Below, in pieces: positions 38,630 to 46,615 of a DNA stretch of 64,000 bases; the first letter of the stretch is position 1, and each line of letters begins with the position of its first letter. The translations under genes and the position numbers were made by a program. The stretch comes from Geomonas azotofigens (lineage in GTDB: Bacteria > Desulfobacterota > Desulfuromonadia > Geobacterales > Geobacteraceae): positions 124,001-188,000 of the forward strand of contig NZ_JAHLME010000004.1 in NCBI RefSeq assembly GCF_018919395.1, written 5' to 3'. The notes beneath the pieces are model-generated. The model was not told the origin of the DNA. It made no database searches and saw only the letters and a program-made list of their open reading frames with translations.

Positions 38630-40387
38630 ATGATGAGTTCGAGGATAGGCGTTGTGTTGGCGGCGCTGCTGGTACTGGTGTCCGCCACGGTCCTGTGGGC
38701 AGGCGGCTCGGAGCCGCTGGCGAAGCTGCACCAAGGGAAGGCCACCTGCGCCGACTGCCACGGCAGCGGCAAGAAGATCAGCGTCGACGACAGCGAGCAG
38801 GGCGTCAACAAAAACTGCGTTGGCTGTCACGGCACGCTGGCAGAGATGGGGAAGAAGTCGCAGGAGGAGGTTAACCCCCACAAGTCGCACCTGGGCGACA
38901 TCAACTGTACCGCCTGTCACCACGGCCACACCGCGTCCTGGGCCTACTGCCTGAGCTGCCATCCCTTCGACATGAAGATCGCCGGCGGGGGCGCCACCCC
39001 GACCAAGGCGACTCCGGTTGCCAAGGCCAAGAAGCGCGCCGAGAAAGCGGACGTCGTGGTCATCGGCGCCGGTGCTGCCGGCTTTACCGCGGCCATCACC
39101 GCGCACGACGCCGGCGCCACGGTGGTCATCATCGAGAAGCAACCGATAACCGGCGGCAACAGCATGCTCGCCGCCGGCGGGATGAACGCGGCCGAGACCT
39201 CCTTCCAGAAGGAGAAGGGGATCGCCGACTCGGTCGATCTCATGTACAAGGACACCATGACCGGCGGCGGCAACCTGAATGACCCCGCCCTGGCGATGAT
39301 TCTCGCCAGGAACTCCGCCGGCTCGGTCGCCTGGCTCACCGGCCTCGGCGCCGACCTGAGCGACGTCGGCCGCATGGGGGGCGCCAGCGTCAACAGGACC
39401 CACCGTCCCAAGGGGGGCGCCGCGGTCGGTGCCCACATCACCGAGGTGCTGCGCAGAAACGCGGCCCAGCGCAACATCGACATCCGCGTCAACAGCAAGG
39501 TGGTGAAGATCCTCGAGGACAAGAAGGGGCGCGTGACCGGCGTCCGCGTGCTGGGCAAGCACAGCGGCGAGTACACCATCAACGCCAAGGCGGTGATCAT
39601 CGCGGCCGGCGGCTTCTCGGCCAACCCGGAGCGGGTCGCCTACTATCGCCCCGAGTACAAGGGAATGACCACCTCCAACCAGCCCGGCGCCACCGGTGAC
39701 GGCATCGACCTCGGCACCGCCGTGGGCGCGGATCTCAAGGACATGAAAGAGATCCAGATCCACCCCACCGTTGCCGCTGGGAGCCGTACCCTCATCACCG
39801 AGGCCGTGCGCGGCAACGGCGCCATCCTGGTGAACCACGAAGGGAAGCGCTTCGTGAACGAGCTCACCACCCGCGACAAGGCTTCCGCCGCGATCCTGGC
39901 CCAGAAGGGGCAGTCGGCCTACCTCGTCTTCGACGACGGCGTCCGCACGAGCCTCAAGCAGATCGACGGCTACTTCCACCTGAACCTGGTGCAGCAGGGG
40001 GCCACCCTCAAGGATCTCGCCGCCGCGATCAAGGTCCCGGCCGATACCCTGGAGGCGACGGTCGCCTCCTACAACAAGGGGGTCGATGAGAAGAACGACG
40101 CCGAGTTCAAGCGTCCCGACCTGCCGCGCGCCCTGCGCACCGCCAACTACTACGCTATCGAGGTGAAGCCGGGCGTGCACTACACCATGGGCGGCCTGAA
40201 GATCACCACCGCCAGCGAGGTGCTGGCTAAGGACGGCAAAACCATCGACGGGCTGTTCGCGGCGGGCGAGGGTACCGGCGGCGTCCATGGCAAGAACCGG
40301 TTGGGCGGTAACTCCATCTCGCAGACCATCACCTTCGGCCGGATTGCCGGCGAGAACGCGGCCAAGCTCGCCAAGGGGACACGGTAG
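38630..40387 (+). CDS. periplasmic fumarate reductase flavocytochrome c (Fcc3/FccA type)
   Basis: A 585-residue secreted enzyme. After a signal peptide (about 1-25), residues about 30-115 bind four hemes (CADCH, CVGCH, CTACH, CLSCH). The FAD domain starts at about 138 with ADVVVIGAGAAGFTAAITAH. The catalytic residues H378, R394, R415, H517 and R557 all occur, each exactly 13 positions after the residues H365, R381, R402, H504 and R544 known in Shewanella Fcc3, so it should reduce fumarate (and perhaps related acids) in the periplasm with electrons from the c-type cytochrome pool. AAAGGAGAAAG precedes the ATG; a second ATG follows directly. Confidence 0.95.
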   Translation: MMSSRIGVVLAALLVLVSATVLWAGGSEPLAKLHQGKATCADCHGSGKKISVDDSEQGVNKNCVGCHGTLAEMGKKSQEEVNPHKSHLGDINCTACHHGHTASWAYCLSCHPFDMKIAGGGATPTKATPVAKAKKRAEKADVVVIGAGAAGFTAAITAHDAGATVVIIEKQPITGGNSMLAAGGMNAAETSFQKEKGIADSVDLMYKDTMTGGGNLNDPALAMILARNSAGSVAWLTGLGADLSDVGRMGGASVNRTHRPKGGAAVGAHITEVLRRNAAQRNIDIRVNSKVVKILEDKKGRVTGVRVLGKHSGEYTINAKAVIIAAGGFSANPERVAYYRPEYKGMTTSNQPGATGDGIDLGTAVGADLKDMKEIQIHPTVAAGSRTLITEAVRGNGAILVNHEGKRFVNELTTRDKASAAILAQKGQSAYLVFDDGVRTSLKQIDGYFHLNLVQQGATLKDLAAAIKVPADTLEATVASYNKGVDEKNDAEFKRPDLPRALRTANYYAIEVKPGVHYTMGGLKITTASEVLAKDGKTIDGLFAAGEGTGGVHGKNRLGGNSISQTITFGRIAGENAAKLAKGTR

Positions 40388-40414
40388 CCGGTGCGCCGAA
40401 GCCATTCGGATCAC

Positions 40415-40450
40415 AAGGAGGAGACGCCGGACGGCGTCTCCTCCTTGTTT
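40415..40450 (+). terminator. hairpin terminator after the fumarate reductase
   Basis: A perfect 14-bp stem AAGGAGGAGACGCC/GGCGTCTCCTCCTT with a 4-base loop, then GTTT. The T-run is short but the stem is very stable. Confidence 0.75.
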
Positions 40451-40501
40451 GCCCCTGGGGCATCGTGTCAACTCCAACGGGCTTTTGAGCACGAGGCGGG
40501 T

Positions 40502-41803
40502 ATGTATAACACCAGCTTCACATTGTTGCGCGACGGCAATTACCGCGTCTTTTTCATGGGACAGGGTCTCTCCTGGCTTGGGAGCGTGATGCAGTCGGTG
40601 GCCCAGGGATGGCTGGTCTGGTCGCTGACCAGGTCACCGGCGCAACTGGCCCTGGTCGCCATCATGCTCTCCCTGCCGGTGCTGCTGTTGAGCGTGCCGG
40701 CAGGGGTGGCCGCCGACCGCTTCGACAAGCGCGCCCTCCTCATGATCACCCAGGGGGGCTCCCTGATCCCGACCCTGTTCCTGGCCATCCTGGCCCTGCG
40801 CGGCGAGGTGACCGCTCCGGCCATCATGTTCCTCGCTTTTTGCCAGGGCGGGCTGAACGCCCTCGAGATGCCGGCGCGCCAGGCGCTGCTGGCCGAGCTG
40901 GTGCCGCGCACCAGCCTGAGCCAGGCGCTGGCGGCCAACGCCGTTGCCTTCAACGCCACCCGCCTGGTCGGACCGGCCGCCGCGGGCTGTATCATGGCCG
41001 CCTTTGGCCCCGCCCCCTGCTTTTTCATCAACGCCCTCAGCTATCTGGCCGCCGTCCTCGCCCTGCTCCGGGTGCGCCTCCCGTACCGGCTGCAGGAGCC
41101 GCTACGGCGCCAGGCGCTCCCTGCGGCGGAGCTGCACGAAGGGCTCCTCTTCGTCGCGGCCCGGGGGGAGGTCCGGCACCTCCTCCTCTCCGTGCTCCTG
41201 GTGAGCCTTTTTGCCATCCCCTTCGTGCCGCTGCTGCCGGTCTTCGCGGACGGCTTCCACTCGGGCGCGCGTGGACTCGGCCTCATGTCCGCCTGCCTTG
41301 GCGGCGGTTCGCTGCTCGCGGCGCTCTGGCTCGCCTGCGGCGAGAAGGCGCCCCGGTCCCCTTCCGATGGCACCGGCGCCGGCATGTTGTTCGCCCTGGC
41401 CCTACTGTGGTTCTCGCGGTCGCCCCATTATCCGATGGCGCTTTTGGCCCTGTTCGTTGCCGGGGGAGCTGTGGTGCTCTTTCTGACCCGGGTGAACCGG
41501 GCGCTGCAGCAGGCCTGCCCGGACCGGTTGCGGGGGCGCGTGATGGGGGTGTACACCTTGTCACTGCTGGGGATGGCCCCGGTGGGGAGCGCCGTCGTGG
41601 GCGGGGCCGCCACGACTGTCGGCGCCTCCTCGGCGGTCGGCCTCGGCTCCATGCTCTGCATCACCGGCCTCTTGTTGCTGCAGGGCACGGCGGGGCGAGT
41701 CCCGCGGGGCATACCGGTGCGGGTCGGTTCCCTGTGGGGGCGCGACGCTGTTGGTGATGAAGGCGCTGGTACTGGTAAAGTGGCGATTCCGCGCACTTTG
41801 TGA
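40502..41803 (+). CDS. MFS transporter (MFS_3 / EntS-like exporter)
   Basis: A 433-residue transporter of twelve membrane segments. NYRVFFMGQGLSWLGSVMQS is the usual N-terminal signature of the MFS_3 group, and AGVAADRFDKRALLMITQGG is the loop 2-3 motif. RLVGPAAAGCIMAAFGPAPC lies in the fifth segment. The frame opens earlier at 40391, but the ATG at 40502 with GAGGCGGGT upstream gives the normal N-terminus. Members export siderophores or macrolides. It stands after the terminator, so it has its own transcript. A related exporter gene lies at the right edge of the window. Confidence 0.88.
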   Translation: MYNTSFTLLRDGNYRVFFMGQGLSWLGSVMQSVAQGWLVWSLTRSPAQLALVAIMLSLPVLLLSVPAGVAADRFDKRALLMITQGGSLIPTLFLAILALRGEVTAPAIMFLAFCQGGLNALEMPARQALLAELVPRTSLSQALAANAVAFNATRLVGPAAAGCIMAAFGPAPCFFINALSYLAAVLALLRVRLPYRLQEPLRRQALPAAELHEGLLFVAARGEVRHLLLSVLLVSLFAIPFVPLLPVFADGFHSGARGLGLMSACLGGGSLLAALWLACGEKAPRSPSDGTGAGMLFALALLWFSRSPHYPMALLALFVAGGAVVLFLTRVNRALQQACPDRLRGRVMGVYTLSLLGMAPVGSAVVGGAATTVGASSAVGLGSMLCITGLLLLQGTAGRVPRGIPVRVGSLWGRDAVGDEGAGTGKVAIPRTL

Positions 41804-41883
41804 CCTGGGTCACGCCTGGGTGATGCCGTGTGCGGTATGGTTACTCCACGTTCGCCATTCCAGCTCCGGGAGCCCATAACTGC

Positions 41884-42492
41884 ATGTCGCACCGCTTGAT
41901 TGCCTGCGCAGGAGCCGCCCTGCTCTTTCTGACCTCCGCCACCGCTTTGTTTGCTTCGGATACGGCTTCTTGTGAACTGAAGGTGAGAGAAGGCTACCGT
42001 TTTTATGACATAAGCGGCAAAACAGTGGACGACCTGGTACAAGAGATCAGGCACAATGGAACTAAGTGGAACGACGGCAAAGTGTACTCCGCCATGACCA
42101 ACTGGGACATCCACTACAAGTACGAAGTCGCCTGCCAAAACGGCCGTTACTCGGTCAAGTCCGCCGCGACCCGCGTGGACATCCTCTACAACATGCCCCG
42201 TTTGAACCTCGCCACCTGCGCCCCCGACCTGGTCGGTGCCTGGAGCAACTACGTGACCCGCCTGCAAAGTCATGAGTTCGGTCACAAGGACCTGGCCGTG
42301 AAGGCCGCCTCCGAGGTGAACGAGATGTTCGGCACCCTCCCGAGTTTCGGCAGCGAGGAGGAATTGGCCGCCGAGATCATCAAGCGCACCGAGGAGAAAT
42401 TCAAGAAGTTGAAAGAGATCCAGGTCGAGTATGATCATGACACCCGGCACGGCGAAACCCAGGGCGCCGTCCTGCTGGCCGGGTCGCAATAA
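41884..42492 (+). CDS. DUF922 family secreted zinc-protease-like protein
   Basis: About 202 residues. The signal peptide (MSHRLIACAGAALLFLTSA) begins at the ATG at 41884; the frame is open from 41830. The mature part holds YRFYDISGKTVDDLVQEI, TNWDIHYKYE and RLQSHEFGHKDLAVKAASEV, whose HEFGH is a zinc-binding HExxH-like motif, and later YDHDTRHGETQG, the last DUF922 hallmark. It should lie in the periplasm as a metallopeptidase-like protein; activity is untested for most members. Confidence 0.87.
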   Translation: MSHRLIACAGAALLFLTSATALFASDTASCELKVREGYRFYDISGKTVDDLVQEIRHNGTKWNDGKVYSAMTNWDIHYKYEVACQNGRYSVKSAATRVDILYNMPRLNLATCAPDLVGAWSNYVTRLQSHEFGHKDLAVKAASEVNEMFGTLPSFGSEEELAAEIIKRTEEKFKKLKEIQVEYDHDTRHGETQGAVLLAGSQ

Positions 42493-42525
42493 AAAGGGGC
42501 TACAGGCCCCGCCCGTAACCCCTTT
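42491..42525. terminator. bidirectional terminator between DUF922 and the Gly-rich gene
   Basis: AAAAGGGG (42492-42499) can pair with CCCCTTTT (42518-42525) and, inside it, GGGGC with GCCCC. A on one side and T on the other make it usable in both directions for the two convergent genes. Confidence 0.7.
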
Positions 42526-42556
42526 TCCTCCTGCCTTGCTTCCCTTTTAATTTCCA

Positions 42557-43579
42557 CTACCTGCCGGTTCCGCCGGTCCCGGTGCCGGTGCCCATCGAAC
42601 CGCCGGCGCCGCCAGTACCGGTGCCGGTGGTTCCGCCGGTGCCGGTGCCCATGTTACCGGTTCCCATGGAGCCCGTGCCGGTTGTGCCGGTGCCCATGTT
42701 TCCCGTACCCATGGTGCCGGTACCGGTCGTCCCGGTACCCATTGTTCCCGTACCGGTTCCGGGTCCGTAGTAGCTGCCGCCGGTCCCCTGGTTCAGGGTG
42801 CCGCCGGTGCCCCGGTCCATGGTGCCGCCGCTACCCCTGGTGCCCTGGTCATAGTAGCTGCCGCCGGTCCCCTGGTGCAAGGTGCCGCCGGTACCACGGT
42901 CCATGGTGCCGCCGGTGCCCTGGTTGTAGTAGCTACCGCCGGTACCCTGGTTCAGCGTGCCGCTCGGGCCGCGGTCAAGGGTGTTGCCCCTCCCCGGGGT
43001 CCCCTGTTCGAAGTAGGTGTTACCTGCGCCCGGGTTTAGTGTGCCGCCGGCGCCCCGGTCGGTGGTGCCGCCAGTGCCCCTGGTGCCCTGGTTGTAGTAG
43101 GTACCGCCGGTGCCTCTATCCAGAGTGCCACCCATGCCGCTGCCGGCGCCGGTGCCATAGTAACTGCCGCCGCTACCCTGGTTGTAGGTGCCGGTACCTC
43201 TCTGGTCGTAGGTCCCGCCGGTGCTGCCACCTACAGCGCCGCCCGCGCCGGTGCCCATGCTGCCACCGGATTCAGGTCCCAACCGTTCCACGGTGAAATC
43301 CTGCCGCACCGTGGTCCTGGCACCCACGCCGCTGGGGAGTGCGGTGCTGCTGAAGCTTTCCACTCTACCGCCGCCCGAGGAACCGGATACCGTCCCGCCC
43401 CGGTGCGACATTTTCGCTTTGTGGGTAGACCCGGCTTTGTGCGTCCCCGACTTGTGGGTCATCTTGTGGGTCTTGGCGGTGTGTGTGCCTGTGTCTGCCG
43501 CATAGCCCATGCCCGTGGTCATTCCCATCATGCCGAGCATGGCGACGACGGTGAATACCAACCTTCTCGCTGTTCTCAT
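42557..43579 (-). CDS. secreted Gly/Thr-rich repeat protein
   Basis: A 340-residue exported protein. The frame starts upstream at 43720, but GGAGGTCGG just before the ATG at 43579 and the signal peptide behind it (RLVFTVVAMLGMMGMTTGMG) favour this start. The next 40 residues are a His/Lys/Thr-rich basic segment (KTHKMTHKSGTHKAGSTHKA). From about residue 115 on, the protein is made of imperfect repeats of about 20 residues around GTLNQGTGGSYYNQG and GTMDRGTGG, then short GTG repeats to the end. It is probably an extracellular, fibrous or surface protein; no family recognised. Confidence 0.75.
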   Translation of the reverse strand: MRTARRLVFTVVAMLGMMGMTTGMGYAADTGTHTAKTHKMTHKSGTHKAGSTHKAKMSHRGGTVSGSSGGGRVESFSSTALPSGVGARTTVRQDFTVERLGPESGGSMGTGAGGAVGGSTGGTYDQRGTGTYNQGSGGSYYGTGAGSGMGGTLDRGTGGTYYNQGTRGTGGTTDRGAGGTLNPGAGNTYFEQGTPGRGNTLDRGPSGTLNQGTGGSYYNQGTGGTMDRGTGGTLHQGTGGSYYDQGTRGSGGTMDRGTGGTLNQGTGGSYYGPGTGTGTMGTGTTGTGTMGTGNMGTGTTGTGSMGTGNMGTGTGGTTGTGTGGAGGSMGTGTGTGGTGR

Positions 43580-44150
43580 AGTCCGACCTCCGTTCCCGGT
43601 CTCCAGTCCGGGAGACACCGCCTGCGTCACTTGCAGCAGGGGCCTCGGCTGGGTCCTTACGGTGTCACTTTGGGTTGTATACCGACTTGCTGCTACTGAA
43701 CCCAACTTAGCACATAACATTAAAAAAAGTCAATTTTGAGCCGTGGCGGCTGGGGTTGCAACGTGCTGAAATCGTGTCTGTTTTTACGAATGCAACCCTT
43801 GTCGCATATTTTCAACACCTTGACAATGTGCCCAAAAAGAGGCGCTGCCCAGCGGCGTGAGAGGCTCATGAGGACAGGGTGGACAGGGTGGACAGGGTGG
43901 ACAGGGTGGACAGGGTGGACAGGGTGGGGCGACCCAACTCAGGGGGCGCGCTCGCGGTCCCTGCCGGAGGAGTGGCCGGTCGGCTATCTGGGAGGGGAGG
44001 CGCGCAGGAATGCGAAGAAATGGAACCGGGCTACCGCGCCCCTCGGCCCGCATGCGGTCACGCAACTGACTGTGAGGACGGCGGATCTGTCGGCCGGGGC
44101 GCCGGCGCGGGCGAGTTGCACCGGCAGGCCCTGAAGGCGCTGGATGAGCA
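43580..44150. other. gene-poor region
   Basis: About 570 bp without a convincing gene. It includes six exact copies of a 9-bp unit at 43872-43925. A forward frame across it (WTG repeats, then unrelated sequence) and the reverse one (CPP repeats) have no ribosome-binding site and look like by-products of the repeat. Confidence 0.6.
43872..43925. repeat. 9-bp tandem repeat, six copies
   Basis: GGACAGGGT occurs six times in a row without change, in otherwise non-coding DNA. Probably a slippage-derived minisatellite. Confidence 0.95.
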
Positions 44151-44525
44151 TCAAAGCTCGACCAGGTAGTCCGCCTCGCTCGCGCCGGAATTGCCACTGT
44201 TGAGATAGGGGGTCTCGGGGAGGATCACGGTCCACTCCAGCCGGGTCCCCAGGCGGCGCAGCTGGTCCGGAATCCCGTACTTGACCGCGTGCCAGACGCC
44301 GGTCAGAACGACCAGCTTGCGCCGCGGCTCTTTGTCGAGGTAGCGGGTGATGGCGACGGCCATGCCGCTGTTGCGGACGGTCTGGGCCTCGCAGTGCTCG
44401 GCGCGTCCGGTCGCGATGGAATGTTGGCAGGTGCTAATTCTAGCAGGTGGGGCAGATGGAGCCAGTCCGGGCGGAGATATTTCCGCAGGGGGGGCGGGAG
44501 GAGGATGGCGCAGGAGGGGGGAGAG
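44151..44525 (-). pseudogene. ChaN-like (DUF399) gene fragment with frameshift
   Basis: On the reverse strand, one frame reads CEAQTVRNSGMAVAITRYLD then KLVVLTGVWHAVKYGIPDQL and ends TPYLNSGNSGASEADYLVEL. This is the C-terminal half of a ChaN-like heme-uptake lipoprotein (its MA-x-AI helix and the strand before the conserved His-x5-G-like motif). Just upstream a different frame shows LRKYLRPDWLHLPHLLELAP, which would be the preceding helices. The two parts are out of phase and the N-terminal half is missing, so the gene is broken. It directly follows the end of the kinase at 44544 on the same strand. Confidence 0.55.
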
Positions 44526-44543
44526 GGAGAATGCGTGCTAGCG

Positions 44544-46142
44544 CTAGCTGTCGACGCCGGAGCGGCTCAACAGTCTTGCCAGCGACTCGCGCATGAGCCC
44601 GGGGTGGTACGGTTTCGCCAGGAAGGCCGCACGGGGGTCGCTGTCGATGAAGGGTGAGACCTCTTTCTTGCCGTAGCCGCTGCAGAAGAGGATGGGAAGC
44701 GAGGTGGTCTCCCTGCGCAGTTCCTGGTAGGCCTCGACGCCATCCATCTCGGGCATGGTGAGGTCCATCAGGACCAGGTCGATCTCCTGGGAGTGCTGGC
44801 GGTAGACGTCCAGGGCTTCGCGGCCGTTGCGGGCCGTCATCACCCTCAATCCCAGCCCGTTTAGGAGGACGGTGCCGAGCTGGCGCAGTTCCGGCTCGTC
44901 GTCAACGAGCAGGATGGTCCCCTGCAAAGGTTCCAGGGACGGCCGCGGCGGCTTTGCATCGCTCACCGCGCCGCGCGGCAGGTCCGTGGCGGGGCAGGTG
45001 GGAAAGAAGATCTTGAAGGTGGATCCTGCGCCGGGGGCGCTCGCGAGCTGCAGGGCCCCGCTGTGCCCCTTGATGATGCCCATGGTGGCGGACATCCCCA
45101 GGCCGCGCCCGGTGAACTTGGTGGTGAAGAAGGGTTCGAAGAGCCGCTGCCGCGTCTCGTCGCTCATGCCGCAGCCGTCGTCGTTGACCTCCAGACAGAC
45201 GTAGGATCCAGGGGGGATCTGGTTGCCGAAGACGTCGCGGTCCGCCTCATCAGCGCCTATGGGGTGCTCCGAGAGGGCGATGCCGACGGTTCCTTTCCGG
45301 TCGCCGATCGCCTCCACCGCGTTGACCACGAGGTTCATGATGATCTGCTGCACCTGTCCCTGGTCCCCCTTGATCAGGGGAATGTCGGGCTCGATCAGGT
45401 ACCGGAAGGAGACCTTCTTCTTGAAGGCGGGCTGGAGCATGCTCACCACCTCGCGCACCTGGACGCTCAGGTCTATCTCCGTCTGCACCAGGGGGCTTTT
45501 GCCGGCGTAGTTGAGCATCTGTCGGCACAGGTCGGCCGCGCGGTTTCCTGCCAGCTCGATCTGCTCGAGGTGCTGCTTCACCTGGTCGGAGGAGGCGGTG
45601 CGGGCCATGGCGCAGTGGCCGAGGATGATGGTCAGGATGTTGTTGAAGTCGTGTGCGATGCCGCCGGAAAGGACCCCCAGGCTCTCCAGTCTCTGGGTCT
45701 GCTGGAGCTGCTGTTCGAGCGCGAGCCGGTATTCCTCCGCCTTCTTCCGCTCAGTGACGTCCCGGGCCACGTGGACGCAGGCGGTGATCTCGCCGAGCTC
45801 GTTGTACAGGGGGGAAACCGAGATCTCGAAGAACCCGCCCAGGTGCTGTTCCTCCATCTCCACGTTGGGCGCCTCGCCTTCCTGCAGCAGTTTCAGGAAG
45901 GGGCAGGTGTCCGGGGCCTGGCCGATCTCGTGGAAAAGGTCGTAGCATTTGCGCCCGGGGAGTTCAGACGGGCGCATGCCGAGGCGGTCCGCCATGGCGC
46001 GGTTGGCGCGGGTGATGGTGTGCTGGGTGTCGGTGATGAAAATGAGGTCGGGGACGGCGTCGAAGGTGAGTTCCCATTCCCTCTTGCCGCGGCTGAGCGC
46101 TTCGTACAGAAACTGTTTGGTTAGATCGCCGTCGACTAGCAT
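44544..46142 (-). CDS. cytoplasmic hybrid histidine kinase (PAS-HisKA-HATPase-REC)
   Basis: A 532-residue kinase without membrane segments. One PAS domain (about 22-135) carries CYDLFHEIGQAPDTCPF, a Cys-containing variant. HisKA has H164 in SGGIAHDFNN, the HATPase G-box is GRGLGMSATMGI, and the receiver aspartate is D460 (LVLMDLTMPEMDG). Its ATG overlaps the stop codon of the small ORF upstream (ATGCTAG), so it is translationally coupled to it, and both lie downstream of a GEMM-type riboswitch. That links this kinase to cyclic-dinucleotide signalling. Confidence 0.92.
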   Translation of the reverse strand: MLVDGDLTKQFLYEALSRGKREWELTFDAVPDLIFITDTQHTITRANRAMADRLGMRPSELPGRKCYDLFHEIGQAPDTCPFLKLLQEGEAPNVEMEEQHLGGFFEISVSPLYNELGEITACVHVARDVTERKKAEEYRLALEQQLQQTQRLESLGVLSGGIAHDFNNILTIILGHCAMARTASSDQVKQHLEQIELAGNRAADLCRQMLNYAGKSPLVQTEIDLSVQVREVVSMLQPAFKKKVSFRYLIEPDIPLIKGDQGQVQQIIMNLVVNAVEAIGDRKGTVGIALSEHPIGADEADRDVFGNQIPPGSYVCLEVNDDGCGMSDETRQRLFEPFFTTKFTGRGLGMSATMGIIKGHSGALQLASAPGAGSTFKIFFPTCPATDLPRGAVSDAKPPRPSLEPLQGTILLVDDEPELRQLGTVLLNGLGLRVMTARNGREALDVYRQHSQEIDLVLMDLTMPEMDGVEAYQELRRETTSLPILFCSGYGKKEVSPFIDSDPRAAFLAKPYHPGLMRESLARLLSRSGVDS

Positions 46143-46342
46143 GCCGTCACCCCCAAGGTGCTACTATATCGTTCCGGGAGCGGCCAACCTTCCCGCGCGC
46201 CGCGCTGCAGGTGCATGCCGGGTTCCAGCGGTATCCTCAGGCTGTCGCAGGCGATCTCTGGTTTCATGGGGGCTCCCGTGATGTGGCGCCAGCCTGCGAG
46301 TGGGGGGGAGGCCGTGACCAACCCCGAAATCAAGCGATGCAT
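46136..46342 (-). CDS. small ORF coupled to the kinase, riboswitch-controlled
   Basis: A 68-residue protein starting MHRLISGLVTASPP and ending STLGVTAC, with a strong GGAGGAG site nine bases before the ATG. The frame is open further up, but that part is the riboswitch and terminator, so 46342 is the logical start. No signal peptide or membrane segment stands out. Its stop overlaps the kinase start by four bases. It could be a real small partner of the kinase, or mainly a leader that couples translation. No family recognised. Confidence 0.6.
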   Translation of the reverse strand: MHRLISGLVTASPPLAGWRHITGAPMKPEIACDSLRIPLEPGMHLQRGAREGWPLPERYSSTLGVTAC

Positions 46343-46388
46343 GATCTTTCTCTCCTCCGGGGTGCATTGCGGTATTCGCGCCGGACGC

Positions 46389-46434
46389 AAAAAAGCCGGG
46401 TGCTGAATATCGAATGATATTTCGGCAACCCGGC
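46389..46434 (-). terminator. riboswitch expression-platform terminator
   Basis: GCCGGGT (reverse strand, 46434-46428) pairs with ACCCGGC (46401-46395), extended inside by AATATC/GATATT, and is followed by six T residues. Its 5' arm is the conserved 3' strand of the GEMM aptamer, so the two structures exclude each other. Confidence 0.85.
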
Positions 46435-46498
46435 TGTCTCGGAGAGACCCAATAGGCTTTCCGCCCCATCCTCGCGGATGGTTGAGTATTATCGTGTA
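46420..46498 (-). promoter_or_regulatory. GEMM-family (c-di-GMP-I / cGAMP) riboswitch aptamer
   Basis: The reverse strand shows the GEMM-I core in order: CAACC, a 4-bp stem closed by a GCGA (GNRA) tetraloop (ATCC-GCGA-GGAT), GGGGCGGAAAGCC, a stem GGGTCT..GAGAC, and AGCCGGGTTGCCGA. The match to the family pattern is clear, but the CAACC part lacks one A of the usual GCAAACC, and CGGAAAGCC replaces CGCAAAGCC; the base before CAACC is T where c-di-GMP aptamers have G and cGAMP aptamers have A. The terminator overlaps the 3' strand, so ligand binding should allow read-through (an ON switch). Controlled genes: the small ORF at 46342 and the kinase at 46142. Confidence 0.75.
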
Positions 46499-46615
46499 TC
46501 TTGTTGATGTATTAAGTTTTAGGTCATTATCCTCTTTGACCCATGTTAAGTCAATGAAATGACGGCACTTGTTCGGTCCTTGCTTGTGAGGTGAATCACT
46601 AAAAGACAAGTTTTG

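Noticed and set aside
38406-38633. 75-codon frame ahead of the fumarate reductase
   Set aside because: Lies on the palindromes, has no ribosome-binding site and overlaps the real start region.
40502-41803. Siderophore export as the role of the MFS transporter
   Set aside because: No siderophore biosynthesis genes adjoin it; only the family can be supported.
43736-44134. Forward frame with WTG repeats
   Set aside because: Produced by the 9-bp repeat; no ribosome-binding site and no homology-like content after the repeat.
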